Source of the DNA: Catellatospora sichuanensis
GTDB taxonomy: Bacteria; Actinomycetota; Actinomycetes; Mycobacteriales; Micromonosporaceae
Reading direction: 5' to 3'
Length of the DNA stretch: 64,000 bases
NCBI RefSeq assembly: GCF_007483665.1
Contig: NZ_VIQO01000024.1
Coordinates: forward strand, 182,928 to 246,927
In this document: in pieces, positions 1 through 7,123 of the stretch
Position numbering within the stretch: the first letter of the stretch is position 1
How the letters are laid out: each line of letters starts with the position of its first letter
Made by a program: the position numbers and the translations under genes
Notes under the pieces: model-generated
Database searches by the model: none
The model's input: only the letters and a program-made list of their open reading frames with translations
What the model was told of the DNA's origin: nothing

Positions 1-1
1 C

Positions 2-469
2 GCAGTCACCACGTCCGCAGTGCTCGGCACGCCCCCGGCCGCCGCCGGCGTCGCCGCCGCCCACTTCGCCGCCCGCCTGTCGTTCGAGGCCGACGTGTCC
101 GATGTGCACGCCGACCTGGAGTCGGGCGTGCCCGGGTTCGTGCTCGTCGACTCCCGCTCCCTGGAGGCGTGGGAGCAGGGCCACCTGCCTGGCGCGGTGC
201 ACCTGCCCACCGCCGAGATCGCGGCGCGCGCGGCCGACGTCGTGCCGGCCGGCAGCGTCGTGGTCACCTACTGCTGGGGGCCGGGCTGCAACGGCGCGAC
301 CCGGGCCGCGCTGGCCTTCGCCCGACTGGGCTACCGGGTCAAGGAGATGCTCGGCGGGTACGAGTACTGGGTGCGCGAGGGCTTCGACACGCAGACGTTC
401 CTCGGGCTCCGCAAGCACGATGTGGACCCGCTGACCGCGCCCGCGAGCGGCGCGGCCTGCGCCTGCTGA
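2..469 (+). CDS. Rhodanese-like domain protein (5' end may lie outside the window)
   Basis: Single rhodanese domain, a sulfurtransferase-type fold that carries sulfur (or another group) on a loop cysteine. Visible signs are the VLVDSR strand near the start, the GHLPGAVHLP segment typical of rhodaneses, and a Cys loop VVTYCWGPGCNG followed by an Arg a few residues on. The protein ends in a Cys-rich AACAC tail. The frame is open to the window edge: a GTG at 20 is the first start inside, but homologous proteins usually have a few more N-terminal residues, so I mark it as possibly 5' partial. Substrate unknown. It is followed by the nrdAB control region and is not obviously part of that operon. 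Confidence 0.75.
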   Translation, partial: AVTTSAVLGTPPAAAGVAAAHFAARLSFEADVSDVHADLESGVPGFVLVDSRSLEAWEQGHLPGAVHLPTAEIAARAADVVPAGSVVVTYCWGPGCNGATRAALAFARLGYRVKEMLGGYEYWVREGFDTQTFLGLRKHDVDPLTAPASGAACAC

Positions 470-513
470 CGGGACGCATCGATACCGGTGAGGGTGGGCC
501 ATTGACGACACGC

Positions 514-561
514 CGAGCCTATATGGGGTCGCTTTCACTTGGATGCCACTAGATGTAGTGT
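514..561 (+). promoter_or_regulatory. Tandem NrdR boxes upstream of nrdAB
   Basis: Positions 547-560 read CACTAGATGTAGTG, a perfect 5+4+5 inverted repeat that matches the core of the known NrdR box (ACACTATATATAGTGT). A weaker box is centred near 522 (514-529, about 10 of 16 matches, with TATAT in the middle). The centres are about 31-32 bp apart, three helical turns, which is the spacing known for cooperative NrdR binding. NrdR is the ATP/dATP-sensing repressor of ribonucleotide reductase genes. The strong box overlaps the proposed -10 element. nrdR itself is not in this window. Confidence 0.72.
533..561 (+). promoter_or_regulatory. Putative nrdAB promoter overlapping the NrdR box
   Basis: TTTCAC at 533-538 and TAGTGT at 556-561 are separated by 17 bp and resemble sigma-70-type -35 and -10 elements. 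TAGTGT lies in the right half of the strong NrdR box, a repression-compatible layout. Transcription would begin near 568, just before the cobalamin riboswitch. Confidence 0.5.
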
Positions 562-591
562 GAGGACATCGCTGGTCCACCCCTCCGGTCC

Positions 592-846
592 CCCTCGGGA
601 CCGGGTCGAGGGGTGCGCTCGGGCCGCCGCAGGGCGGCCCGCGCTGAGGGAATCCGGTGCGATTCCGGAGCTGCCCCGCAGCGGTGAGTGGGAACGAAAC
701 CGTCCCGCCTCCTCCCGCGAAGAGGGGTGCGGACAGCACTGGGCCGGTCCGGCCTGGGAAGCGACGGTCAAGGGGGTCTACGGCAGCACGGTGCTCACCG
801 TGCGGCCCGACCGTGCCCACGAGCCCGAAGACCTGCCGGCGTGCGT
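592..846 (+). promoter_or_regulatory. Cobalamin (adenosylcobalamin-type) riboswitch controlling nrdAB
   Basis: Conserved blocks of the B12 riboswitch are readable in order: GAATCCGGTGCGATTCCGG, GCTGCCCCGCAGCGG followed by TGAGTGGGAAC at about 672-695, CACTGGG...CCTGGGAAG at about 738-762, and the closing GAGCCCGAAGACCTGCCGGC at about 820-842. Boundaries are approximate. It is followed by about 245 bp of non-coding leader before the nrdA start. In streptomycetes a B12 riboswitch represses the class Ia nrdABS operon when cobalamin supports the class II enzyme; the same logic is inferred here. The rest of 470-1092 contains no credible gene. Confidence 0.93.
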
Positions 847-1092
847 GTCGCGGACCTACCCGCGACGCGCCCACGACCCACCCGTCCCACGCACCGTTTC
901 CACGGCGCGCTGGGCAGACGCTGGTCCGCGAGGTCGCCATGGCGGCCGCCCGGCCGAGTGCTGCCGGAGCGGGAAGGGTCGGGGACACCGGGCCGCGCGG
1001 GATGGTCCACGGTGGATGGTGCGCAGCCTGGATCGTCAGGGTGGGCGCTGTTCGCGTGCTCTCCCGCGCTTCGACGAGGGGGAGCGAACGCT

Positions 1093-3561
1093 TTGACCAG
1101 CACCACCTTCCGTGACACCGCTGACACCGACACGGCCGTGACGCCTACGGCGTCGCTGGCGGACCTGCTCGCCGACTCGGCGCAGGGGCTGCCCGACGTG
1201 GACCACACCGCCGTCCTCACGCCGGTGGCGGCCGGCGTCTGGCCCGGGGCGACCGAGGCCGACCTGCGGCTGCGCGCCATCGAGACGGCCGCCGCCCTGG
1301 TCGCGCAGGAGCCGTCGTACAGCCGTCTCGCGGCGCGCCTGCTCACCGTGCACATCGCCGCGGAGGCGGCCACCCAGGGCGTGTCCGACTTCCCGAGTTC
1401 CGTGCGCGCCGCGCACGCGGCCGGGCTGCTCGCCGACGACCTGGCCGCGTTCGTCACGACCCACGCCGACGAGCTGGGGGAGCTCGTCGACCCGGCGGCC
1501 GACGAGCGCTTCGAATACTTCGGGCTGCGCACCGTCTACGACCGTTACCTGCTGCGGCACCCGGTGACCCGCAAGGTGCTGGAGACGCCGCAGCACTTCC
1601 TGCTGCGGGTGGCCTGCGGCCTGATGGGCGAGGTCGGTGACGCGGGCACGGCCGGGCGGCGGCTGCCCGGCAGCACCGGGGAGGTCGCCCGGCTGTACGC
1701 CATTCTCAGCCGGCTCGCCTACCTGCCCAGCTCGCCGACGCTGTTCAACGCCGGCGCCCGGCGCCCGCAGCTGAGCAGCTGCTTCCTGCTGGACTCGCCG
1801 CGCGACGAGCTGGAGTCGATCTACGAGCGCTACGGCCAGATCGCGCGGCTGTCGAAGTACGCCGGGGGCATCGGGGTGGCGTGGAGCCGGATCCGGTCCC
1901 GGGGGTCGCTGATCCGCGGCACCAACGGGCTGTCCAACGGCATCGTGCCCTGGCTGCGCACGCTCGACGCCAGCGTCGCCGCGGTCAACCAGGGCGGCCG
2001 CCGCAAGGGCGCGGCCTGCGTCTACCTGGAGACCTGGCACGCCGACCTGGACGAGTTCCTGCAGCTGCGCGACTCGACCGGCGAGGAGAGCCGCCGCACC
2101 CACAACCTGCACCTGGCCAACTGGGTGCCGGACGAGTTCATGCGCCGGGTCGAGGCCGACGCGAGCTGGTCGCTGTTCGACCCGAAGGACGTGCCGGAGC
2201 TGGTCGACCTGTGGGGCGAAGAGTTCGACACCGCGTACCGGGCCGCGGAGGCCGCCGGGCGCGCGGCGCGCACGGTGGCTGCCCGGGAGCTGTACGGCCG
2301 GATGATGCGCACTCTCGCGCAGACCGGCAACGGCTGGATGACGTTCAAGGACGCCGCCAACCGCGCCTGCAACCAGACCGCGGTCGCCGGCAACACCGTG
2401 CACCTGTCCAACCTGTGCACCGAGATCCTCGAGGTGACCAGCGACGGCGAGACCGCGGTGTGCAACCTCGGCTCGGTCAACCTGGCCGCCCACCTCGGCG
2501 CGGACGGCGTCGACTGGGACGCGCTGCGCGACACGGTGCGCGTCGCGGTACGCGTGCTCGACCGCACCATCGACCTGTCCTACTACCCGACCGGGGAGGC
2601 GGCCGGAGCCAACAACCGGTGGCGGCCGATCGGCCTGGGCGTGATGGGCCTGGCCGACGTCTTCTCCGCGCTGCGCCTGGACTTCGACTCGCCCGAGGCG
2701 CTGGCGCTGTCCACCCGCATCGCCGAGGAGATCGCGCTCGCGGCCTACGACACCAGCGCGGATCTCGCCGCCGAGCTGGGCGTGCACCCGTCGTACGCGG
2801 ACACCCGCGCCGCCCGCGGCGTGCTGCACCCCGACCACTACCCGGACGCCGTCCGCACCCGCCCGTGGGCGTGGGACGAGCTGGCCGCCAAGGTGGCCCG
2901 CACCGGCCTGCGCAACTCGCTGCTCATCGCGATCGCGCCCACGGCCACCATCGCCTCGATCGCCGGCTGCGCCGAGTGCATCGAGCCGCCGGTCGCCAAC
3001 GTCTTCAAGCGCGAGACCCTCTCCGGCGAGTTCCTCCAGGTCAACCGCTACCTGGTCGACGAACTCAAGGCCCACGGCCTGTGGACGCCCGCCCTGCGCG
3101 AGCGCATCCTCGCCGCCGAGGGCTCCGTTGCCGGCATCGCCGAGATCCCCGCCGAACTGCGCAAACGCTTCCGCACCGCCTGGGAACTCCCGCAGCGGTC
3201 CCTCATCGACCTGGCCGCCGCCCGTACCCCCTTCATCGACCAGTCCCAGTCCCTGAACCTCTTCATGGCCTCCCCCGACATCGGCAGACTCTCCTCGATG
3301 TACGCGTACGCCTGGCGAAAAGGCCTCAAAACCACCTACTACCTCCGCTCCCGCCCCGCCACCGCCATCGCCCAGACGACGGTAAGGAAGGGCACCTTCA
3401 CATCGGTTTCCGTAGAGGAAGGGCACCTTCTTAACGCCGCACCGGTCGTGAGCTCGGGCGATGCGGCAGCGGGCGGGCTGCCCGCGCAACCGCTGCGCAC
3501 GGCGGCGAGCCCGATCAACCTGAACCTGGAAAACCCTGAGATCTGCGAGGCCTGCCAGTGA
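1093..3561 (+). CDS. nrdA: Ribonucleoside-diphosphate reductase, alpha (catalytic) subunit
   Basis: Large subunit of class I RNR, reducing NDPs to dNDPs. The active-site set is visible: Cys230 in SSCFLLD, the N-L-C-T-E motif (N440, C442, E444), partner Cys457 in AVCNLGSVNL, and the C-terminal redox pair C818-E-A-C821 that shuttles electrons from thioredoxin. Start chosen at TTG 1093 because GGGGGAG lies 8 nt upstream; the frame stays open far upstream but only through the riboswitch. About 822 aa, normal for actinobacterial NrdA. Residues about 765-780, in the flexible linker before the C-terminal cysteines, are encoded by a dispersed palindromic repeat (3386-3430). The last 300 bp before that repeat use unusually many CTC/TCC/CCC/AAA codons. 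Overlaps nrdB by 4 bp. Confidence 0.95.
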   Translation: MTSTTFRDTADTDTAVTPTASLADLLADSAQGLPDVDHTAVLTPVAAGVWPGATEADLRLRAIETAAALVAQEPSYSRLAARLLTVHIAAEAATQGVSDFPSSVRAAHAAGLLADDLAAFVTTHADELGELVDPAADERFEYFGLRTVYDRYLLRHPVTRKVLETPQHFLLRVACGLMGEVGDAGTAGRRLPGSTGEVARLYAILSRLAYLPSSPTLFNAGARRPQLSSCFLLDSPRDELESIYERYGQIARLSKYAGGIGVAWSRIRSRGSLIRGTNGLSNGIVPWLRTLDASVAAVNQGGRRKGAACVYLETWHADLDEFLQLRDSTGEESRRTHNLHLANWVPDEFMRRVEADASWSLFDPKDVPELVDLWGEEFDTAYRAAEAAGRAARTVAARELYGRMMRTLAQTGNGWMTFKDAANRACNQTAVAGNTVHLSNLCTEILEVTSDGETAVCNLGSVNLAAHLGADGVDWDALRDTVRVAVRVLDRTIDLSYYPTGEAAGANNRWRPIGLGVMGLADVFSALRLDFDSPEALALSTRIAEEIALAAYDTSADLAAELGVHPSYADTRAARGVLHPDHYPDAVRTRPWAWDELAAKVARTGLRNSLLIAIAPTATIASIAGCAECIEPPVANVFKRETLSGEFLQVNRYLVDELKAHGLWTPALRERILAAEGSVAGIAEIPAELRKRFRTAWELPQRSLIDLAAARTPFIDQSQSLNLFMASPDIGRLSSMYAYAWRKGLKTTYYLRSRPATAIAQTTVRKGTFTSVSVEEGHLLNAAPVVSSGDAAAGGLPAQPLRTAASPINLNLENPEICEACQ
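3386..3430 (+). repeat. Dispersed GGAAGGGCACCTTC palindrome inside nrdA
   Basis: GGAAGGGCACCTTC occurs at 3386-3399 and again at 3417-3430, in direct orientation and each self-complementary around GCA. The same core forms the perfect hairpin at 36073-36119, and a variant lies at 45355-45392. Here it is translated in frame within the NrdA C-terminal linker (about RKGTFTSVSVEEGHLL). Confidence 0.85.
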
Positions 3562-4574
3562 CTACCGACACCAAGAAGATGCTGCTGGACCCGGGCCTGG
3601 ACCTGACCCTGCGGCCGATGCGCTACCCGGACTTCTACGAGCGCTACCGCGCCGCGATCCGCAACACCTGGACGGTGGAGGAGGTCGACCTCGGTAACGA
3701 CCTGCCGGACCTGGCCGGGCTCAGCGCGGGGGAGCGGCACCTGGTCAACCGCCTCGTCGCGTTCTTCGCCACCGGCGACACCATCGTGGCCAACAACCTG
3801 GTGCTGAACCTGTACCGGCACATCAACGCCCCCGAGGCCCGGCTCTACCTGAGCCGCCAGCTGTTCGAGGAGGCCGTGCACGTCCAGTTCTACCTGACCC
3901 TGCTGGACACGTACCTGCCCGACGACGCCGAGCGGGCCCAGGCCTTCAGCGCGGTCGAGAACATCCCGTCGATCGCCCGCAAGGCGCAGTTCTGCTTCGA
4001 GTGGATCGACTCGGTCTTCGACGTGCCCGAGCTGACCACCGCCGACGACCGGCGGCGCTTCCTGCTCAATCTGATCTGCTTCGCCGCCTGCATCGAGGGC
4101 CTGTTCTTCTACGGCGCCTTCGCGTACGTCTACTGGCTGCGCTCGCGCGGCCTGCTGGACGGCCTGGCCGCGGGCACCAACTGGGTGTTCCGCGACGAGT
4201 CCATGCACATGGACTTCGCCTTCGCGGTCGTCGACACGGTCCGCGCCGAGGAGCCGGAACTGTTCGACGACGAGCTGGGCAAGGCGGTGACCCGGATGCT
4301 GGAGGACGCGGTCGATGCCGAGCTGGCCTTCGCCGAGGACCTGTGCGGCGCCGGCCTGCCCGGGATGACCCTGGCCGACATGCGGGAGTACCTGCAGTAC
4401 GTCGCCGACCAGCGGCTGGCCCGGCTGGGCCTGCCGGCCCGGTTCGGCTCGCGCAACCCGTTCCCGTTCATGGCCCTGCAGGATGTGCAGGAGCTGGCGA
4501 ACTTCTTCGAGCGCCGGGTGACCGCCTACCAGGTGGCGGTCACCGGCACGGTGAGCCTGGACGAGGACTTCTGA
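3558..4574 (+). CDS. nrdB: Ribonucleoside-diphosphate reductase, beta (radical) subunit
   Basis: Class I RNR R2 subunit, a ferritin-like helical protein that holds the dimetal centre and tyrosyl radical needed by NrdA. Metal ligands and radical site are visible: D74 in ATGDTI, E105-A-V-H108 followed by Y112 (spacing identical to E115/H118/Y122 of the E. coli enzyme), and a second ExxH in the DESMHMDF segment. 338 aa. GTG start at 3558 overlaps the nrdA TGA (GTGA), so translation is coupled. No nrdS/nrdR-like gene follows; the next gene is convergent. Confidence 0.95.
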   Translation: MTTDTKKMLLDPGLDLTLRPMRYPDFYERYRAAIRNTWTVEEVDLGNDLPDLAGLSAGERHLVNRLVAFFATGDTIVANNLVLNLYRHINAPEARLYLSRQLFEEAVHVQFYLTLLDTYLPDDAERAQAFSAVENIPSIARKAQFCFEWIDSVFDVPELTTADDRRRFLLNLICFAACIEGLFFYGAFAYVYWLRSRGLLDGLAAGTNWVFRDESMHMDFAFAVVDTVRAEEPELFDDELGKAVTRMLEDAVDAELAFAEDLCGAGLPGMTLADMREYLQYVADQRLARLGLPARFGSRNPFPFMALQDVQELANFFERRVTAYQVAVTGTVSLDEDF

Positions 4575-4610
4575 GCTCTCAGCTGCCGGCCAGGATGGCC
4601 TGACTGAACC

Positions 4611-5333
4611 TCAGTTTCCGGCCAGAATGGCCGAAAATCGCTTCTCGGCGAGGTCGAACTGGGCGAAGATGTGCGCCTTGACCTCGCCGAGAAGCGGCGT
4701 GTCCGGCCGGGCCACCAGCTCCCGCAGCAGCGGGACCAGGGGCTGGTACTTGGTGGCGGCCCGCAGCACCTTCGGGCCGATGGTGTGGATGACGCCGACC
4801 CCGTTGTCGGTGAAGTCGGAGACCTTGATGACCCGCGCCCACGGGTCCACGTCCAGCGACTCCACCACGTGCTCGCGGTACTGCTCGTCCTTGTCGCGGT
4901 CGAGGTCGTACTCCGGGTTGGTGACCGCGTTGACCAGCTGTGCGACGCGGGGACCGAAGCGCTCGGCGAGCACCGTCAGCGCCTGCTCGCGGGGCGGGGG
5001 ACCGCCGCGGTGCGGCCGGCCGACGATGCCCCACGGCTGGTCCTCGACCGAGTCGTGCAGCAGCGCGGCGACCAGCACGTCCCGGTCGGTGATCCGGTAG
5101 TAGGTGATGATCCGGATGGTGACGCGCAGCAGGTGGTTGAGGTACGGCTCGCGTACCCGCCGCTGCTCGGCGTGCAGCCGGGCGGCCAGCTCCAGCGCGT
5201 CGGCGAGAACTGCCTGGTCGGAAGCGGGCAGGCGCTGGATCTCCAGGGCGAACCGGTCACGCAGGCCCTGCTCGCCGAGCACCTCCGTGATGGCGTGCAG
5301 GGGCATGGTCATGAGATATGCCGGGGCGTCCAT
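4611..5333 (-). CDS. HD-domain protein (RelA/SpoT-type HD fold)
   Basis: About 240 aa containing an HD-type metal-dependent phosphohydrolase core: a His in YLNHLLRV, then LLHDSVED with the His-Asp pair, and a later VIKVSDFTDN segment. This arrangement resembles the stand-alone HD domains related to the N-terminal half of RelA/SpoT. There is no synthetase domain, so an alarmone hydrolase or general nucleotide phosphohydrolase is possible; substrate unknown. ATG 5333 has no Shine-Dalgarno, but TATAAA lies 7 nt upstream on the minus strand (5341-5346), consistent with a leaderless transcript. Convergent with nrdB. Confidence 0.75.
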   Translation of the reverse strand: MDAPAYLMTMPLHAITEVLGEQGLRDRFALEIQRLPASDQAVLADALELAARLHAEQRRVREPYLNHLLRVTIRIITYYRITDRDVLVAALLHDSVEDQPWGIVGRPHRGGPPPREQALTVLAERFGPRVAQLVNAVTNPEYDLDRDKDEQYREHVVESLDVDPWARVIKVSDFTDNGVGVIHTIGPKVLRAATKYQPLVPLLRELVARPDTPLLGEVKAHIFAQFDLAEKRFSAILAGN

Positions 5334-5340
5334 GCCGCCG

Positions 5341-5346
5341 TTTATA
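5341..5346 (-). promoter_or_regulatory. -10 element for a leaderless HD-protein transcript
   Basis: On the minus strand TATAAA is followed by CGGCGGC and then the ATG at 5333. This TANNNT-like hexamer plus 6-7 nt spacing is the usual layout of leaderless actinobacterial transcripts. Confidence 0.4.
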
Positions 5347-5391
5347 TCGGATCAACGCCGTCCGCGCGCTCCCCCGGATATGGACGTATAC

Positions 5392-5438
5392 GGATACCGC
5401 GTCCCGGTGTCGTGCTACCGACTCCGGGCGCGGTATCC
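5392..5438. repeat. Inverted repeat, likely terminator of the MHYT gene
   Basis: GGATACCGCGTCCCGG (5392-5407) pairs with CCGGGCGCGGTATCC (5424-5438) with one bulge and a 16 nt loop. It lies just downstream of the MHYT gene and upstream of the HD gene, both on the minus strand. There is no U-tract, so terminator is an inference. Confidence 0.5.
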
Positions 5439-5453
5439 GCAGGGACGCTGCGG

Positions 5454-6347
5454 TCAGCGGGGGATCTTCGTGCGGTTGCGGTCGGCCAGCGACCTGGCCA
5501 GGCTGAACGGCGGATTCACCGGGGGCGGCGGGTCCATGGTCGCCCGCGGCCCGGGGATGACGGTGCCGGCGACCGGCGCGCGGTGCCGCACCCGGGCCGC
5601 GTCCGCGCCGTCGAACTCCTCCTGCGTCATGGCCTGCAACGCGTTGAACATCACACCGATCAGGCACAGCGCCGACAGCAGCACGATCGGCACGATGAGC
5701 ACGAACGGGCTGAGCCCTTCGACCTGGCCGGTGCCGCCGGTGTCCAGGGTGATCCGGATCGCGGCCATCGCGGTGTAGTGCATGCCGCACACCGCCAGGC
5801 CCATCACCGCCGCGGCGGCCACGATGGCACGCATGGTGGAGACGGTCACGGTGAACCACAGCGCGACGGTCGCGGCCACGACGGCGATCAGCACGGACGC
5901 GGCGACCAGCCCGAAGTCGTAGCCGACGTGCCCGGCGACGCGCATCGCGGCCATGCCGCTGTAGTGCATGGCGACCACGCCGAGCCCGGTGAAGCCGCCA
6001 CCGGCCACGATCCGCAGCGCCGAGCGGCGGCCCTGACCCACGATGAACAGCCCGATGCCCACGGTGATGACGGCGAGCGCGAGGCTGATGAACGTGACGA
6101 CCGGGTCGTAACGGACCGGGCTGTCCGGCACGTCGAAGCCGATCATCGCCATGAAGTGCATGAGCCAGATGCCGGTGCCGCCGATGGAGAGCGAGGCGAT
6201 GATCAGCCAGCGGGCCCGCCGTCCGGTGGTGGGCGCGCGGCGGGCGCGGGCCGTGCAGACCAGGCCGAGCAGCGAGCCGATGAAGGCCATCAGGTAGGCG
6301 GTCACCGGGTTGAACCAGCCGTATGCGAAGTGGTGCACTTCTGCCAT
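5454..6347 (-). CDS. MHYT-domain integral membrane sensor protein
   Basis: 297 aa with about seven membrane helices and three MHYT-type motifs: LMHFMAMIGF, AMHYSGMAAM and GMHYTAMAAI. MHYT domains are proposed to bind a metal (copper) near the membrane face and sense a diatomic gas or redox signal; that is a family-level prediction. The C-terminal 60 residues are hydrophilic and proline/arginine-rich, with no GGDEF, EAL or kinase output domain, so it is a stand-alone sensor or carrier. Start set at ATG 6347 because GGAGG lies 7 nt upstream; the longer reading frame has no ribosome site. Confidence 0.88.
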   Translation of the reverse strand: MAEVHHFAYGWFNPVTAYLMAFIGSLLGLVCTARARRAPTTGRRARWLIIASLSIGGTGIWLMHFMAMIGFDVPDSPVRYDPVVTFISLALAVITVGIGLFIVGQGRRSALRIVAGGGFTGLGVVAMHYSGMAAMRVAGHVGYDFGLVAASVLIAVVAATVALWFTVTVSTMRAIVAAAAVMGLAVCGMHYTAMAAIRITLDTGGTGQVEGLSPFVLIVPIVLLSALCLIGVMFNALQAMTQEEFDGADAARVRHRAPVAGTVIPGPRATMDPPPPVNPPFSLARSLADRNRTKIPR

Positions 6348-6459
6348 GGGAGCGCCTCCGAACGGAATTAGGAGGATGCCATTGCGCCACGAATGTTGTT
6401 CACGCAATCGCACAGCGTGTCCGTGTCCGCACTGTCGATCACCGCTGGCGGGGGGCGGG

Positions 6460-6465
6460 TAGCGT
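6460..6465 (+). promoter_or_regulatory. -10 element for a leaderless kinase transcript
   Basis: TAGCGT, then 7 nt, then the ATG at 6473; no Shine-Dalgarno is present. Fits a leaderless start. Confidence 0.4.
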
Positions 6466-6472
6466 CAGCGGC

Positions 6473-7108
6473 ATGGCAGGCACGAGTGCGTCGGTGGTCG
6501 CCCTGGTCGGCATCGACGGCTCGGGCAAGACCACCCAGGCGATACGGCTGGCCGCGGCGCTCTGTGCGGCCGGGGTCACCGCCCGCTACGGCCGAAACGC
6601 CGGCGGGCGGCGCTTCCTGGGCCGGGTCGCCCGGAAGGTGGGCCGGGACGACGCGGTCTCCCTGCTCGGGCCCAGAGGCCTGCTCACCGTCGAGGCCGTG
6701 CTGCGCTGGCTGGCCATCGCCCGTTCACTGGTGGCGGCGCGGCTGACGGGCGCGACCGCGGTGATGGACCGGTACACCCCCTGCCAGCTGGTCAGCATTC
6801 GGGCACACGAGGGCGGCAAGTGGCTGACGCGGACGGTACGCGCGGCGTATGCCCCTTTCCCCCGCCCGGCTGTCATCATCTTTCTCGACGTCCCGCCCGA
6901 GGTGGCGTACCACCGGGTGGAGCACCGTGGCGACGACCACGAGGACATCGAATATCTGAACGCGAGCTACGCGGCCTACAAAGACGTACTGTCGGATGCG
7001 GTACACGTCGACGGCAGTGGTGATCCCGATGCGGTCGCCCAGGCCATCTGGGCCGTCGTATGGCCGGTGGTGAAACGCGGGATGGCAGTTGACGCCGGGC
7101 TGTCATGA
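6473..7108 (+). CDS. Thymidylate-kinase-like P-loop nucleotide kinase
   Basis: 211 aa. The P-loop GIDGSGKTT sits at about residues 13-21, an MDRY motif (Asp-Arg-Tyr of dTMP kinases) at about 100, and FLDVPPEVAYHRV matches the LID/lysine region. Likely phosphorylates a (deoxy)nucleoside monophosphate. It may be a second, divergent Tmk rather than the housekeeping enzyme, because the substrate-binding stretch near the N terminus (YGRNAGGRRFLGR) is atypical. ATG 6473 chosen because the TANNNT hexamer is 7 nt upstream; longer in-frame starts lack any initiation signal. The next gene is 15 bp away. Confidence 0.75.
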   Translation: MAGTSASVVALVGIDGSGKTTQAIRLAAALCAAGVTARYGRNAGGRRFLGRVARKVGRDDAVSLLGPRGLLTVEAVLRWLAIARSLVAARLTGATAVMDRYTPCQLVSIRAHEGGKWLTRTVRAAYAPFPRPAVIIFLDVPPEVAYHRVEHRGDDHEDIEYLNASYAAYKDVLSDAVHVDGSGDPDAVAQAIWAVVWPVVKRGMAVDAGLS

Positions 7109-7120
7109 AAGTAAGTTTCA
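7106..7120 (+). promoter_or_regulatory. Candidate operator of the MurR/RpiR regulator
   Basis: TGAAAGTAAGTTTCA is a 5+5+5 inverted repeat that ends 3 bp before the GTG of the regulator gene and overlaps the stop of the preceding gene. RpiR-family proteins bind such TGAAA/TTTCA-type palindromes, so autoregulation is plausible. No binding evidence. Confidence 0.45.
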
Positions 7121-7123
7121 ACC

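Noticed and set aside
539..1096. Frames through the nrdAB leader
   Set aside because: The region folds as a cobalamin riboswitch with conserved blocks; frames are incidental.
1036..3489. 817-codon antisense frame over nrdA
   Set aside because: High-GC shadow of nrdA: composition is Gly/Arg/Val low complexity, no domain, no ribosome site.
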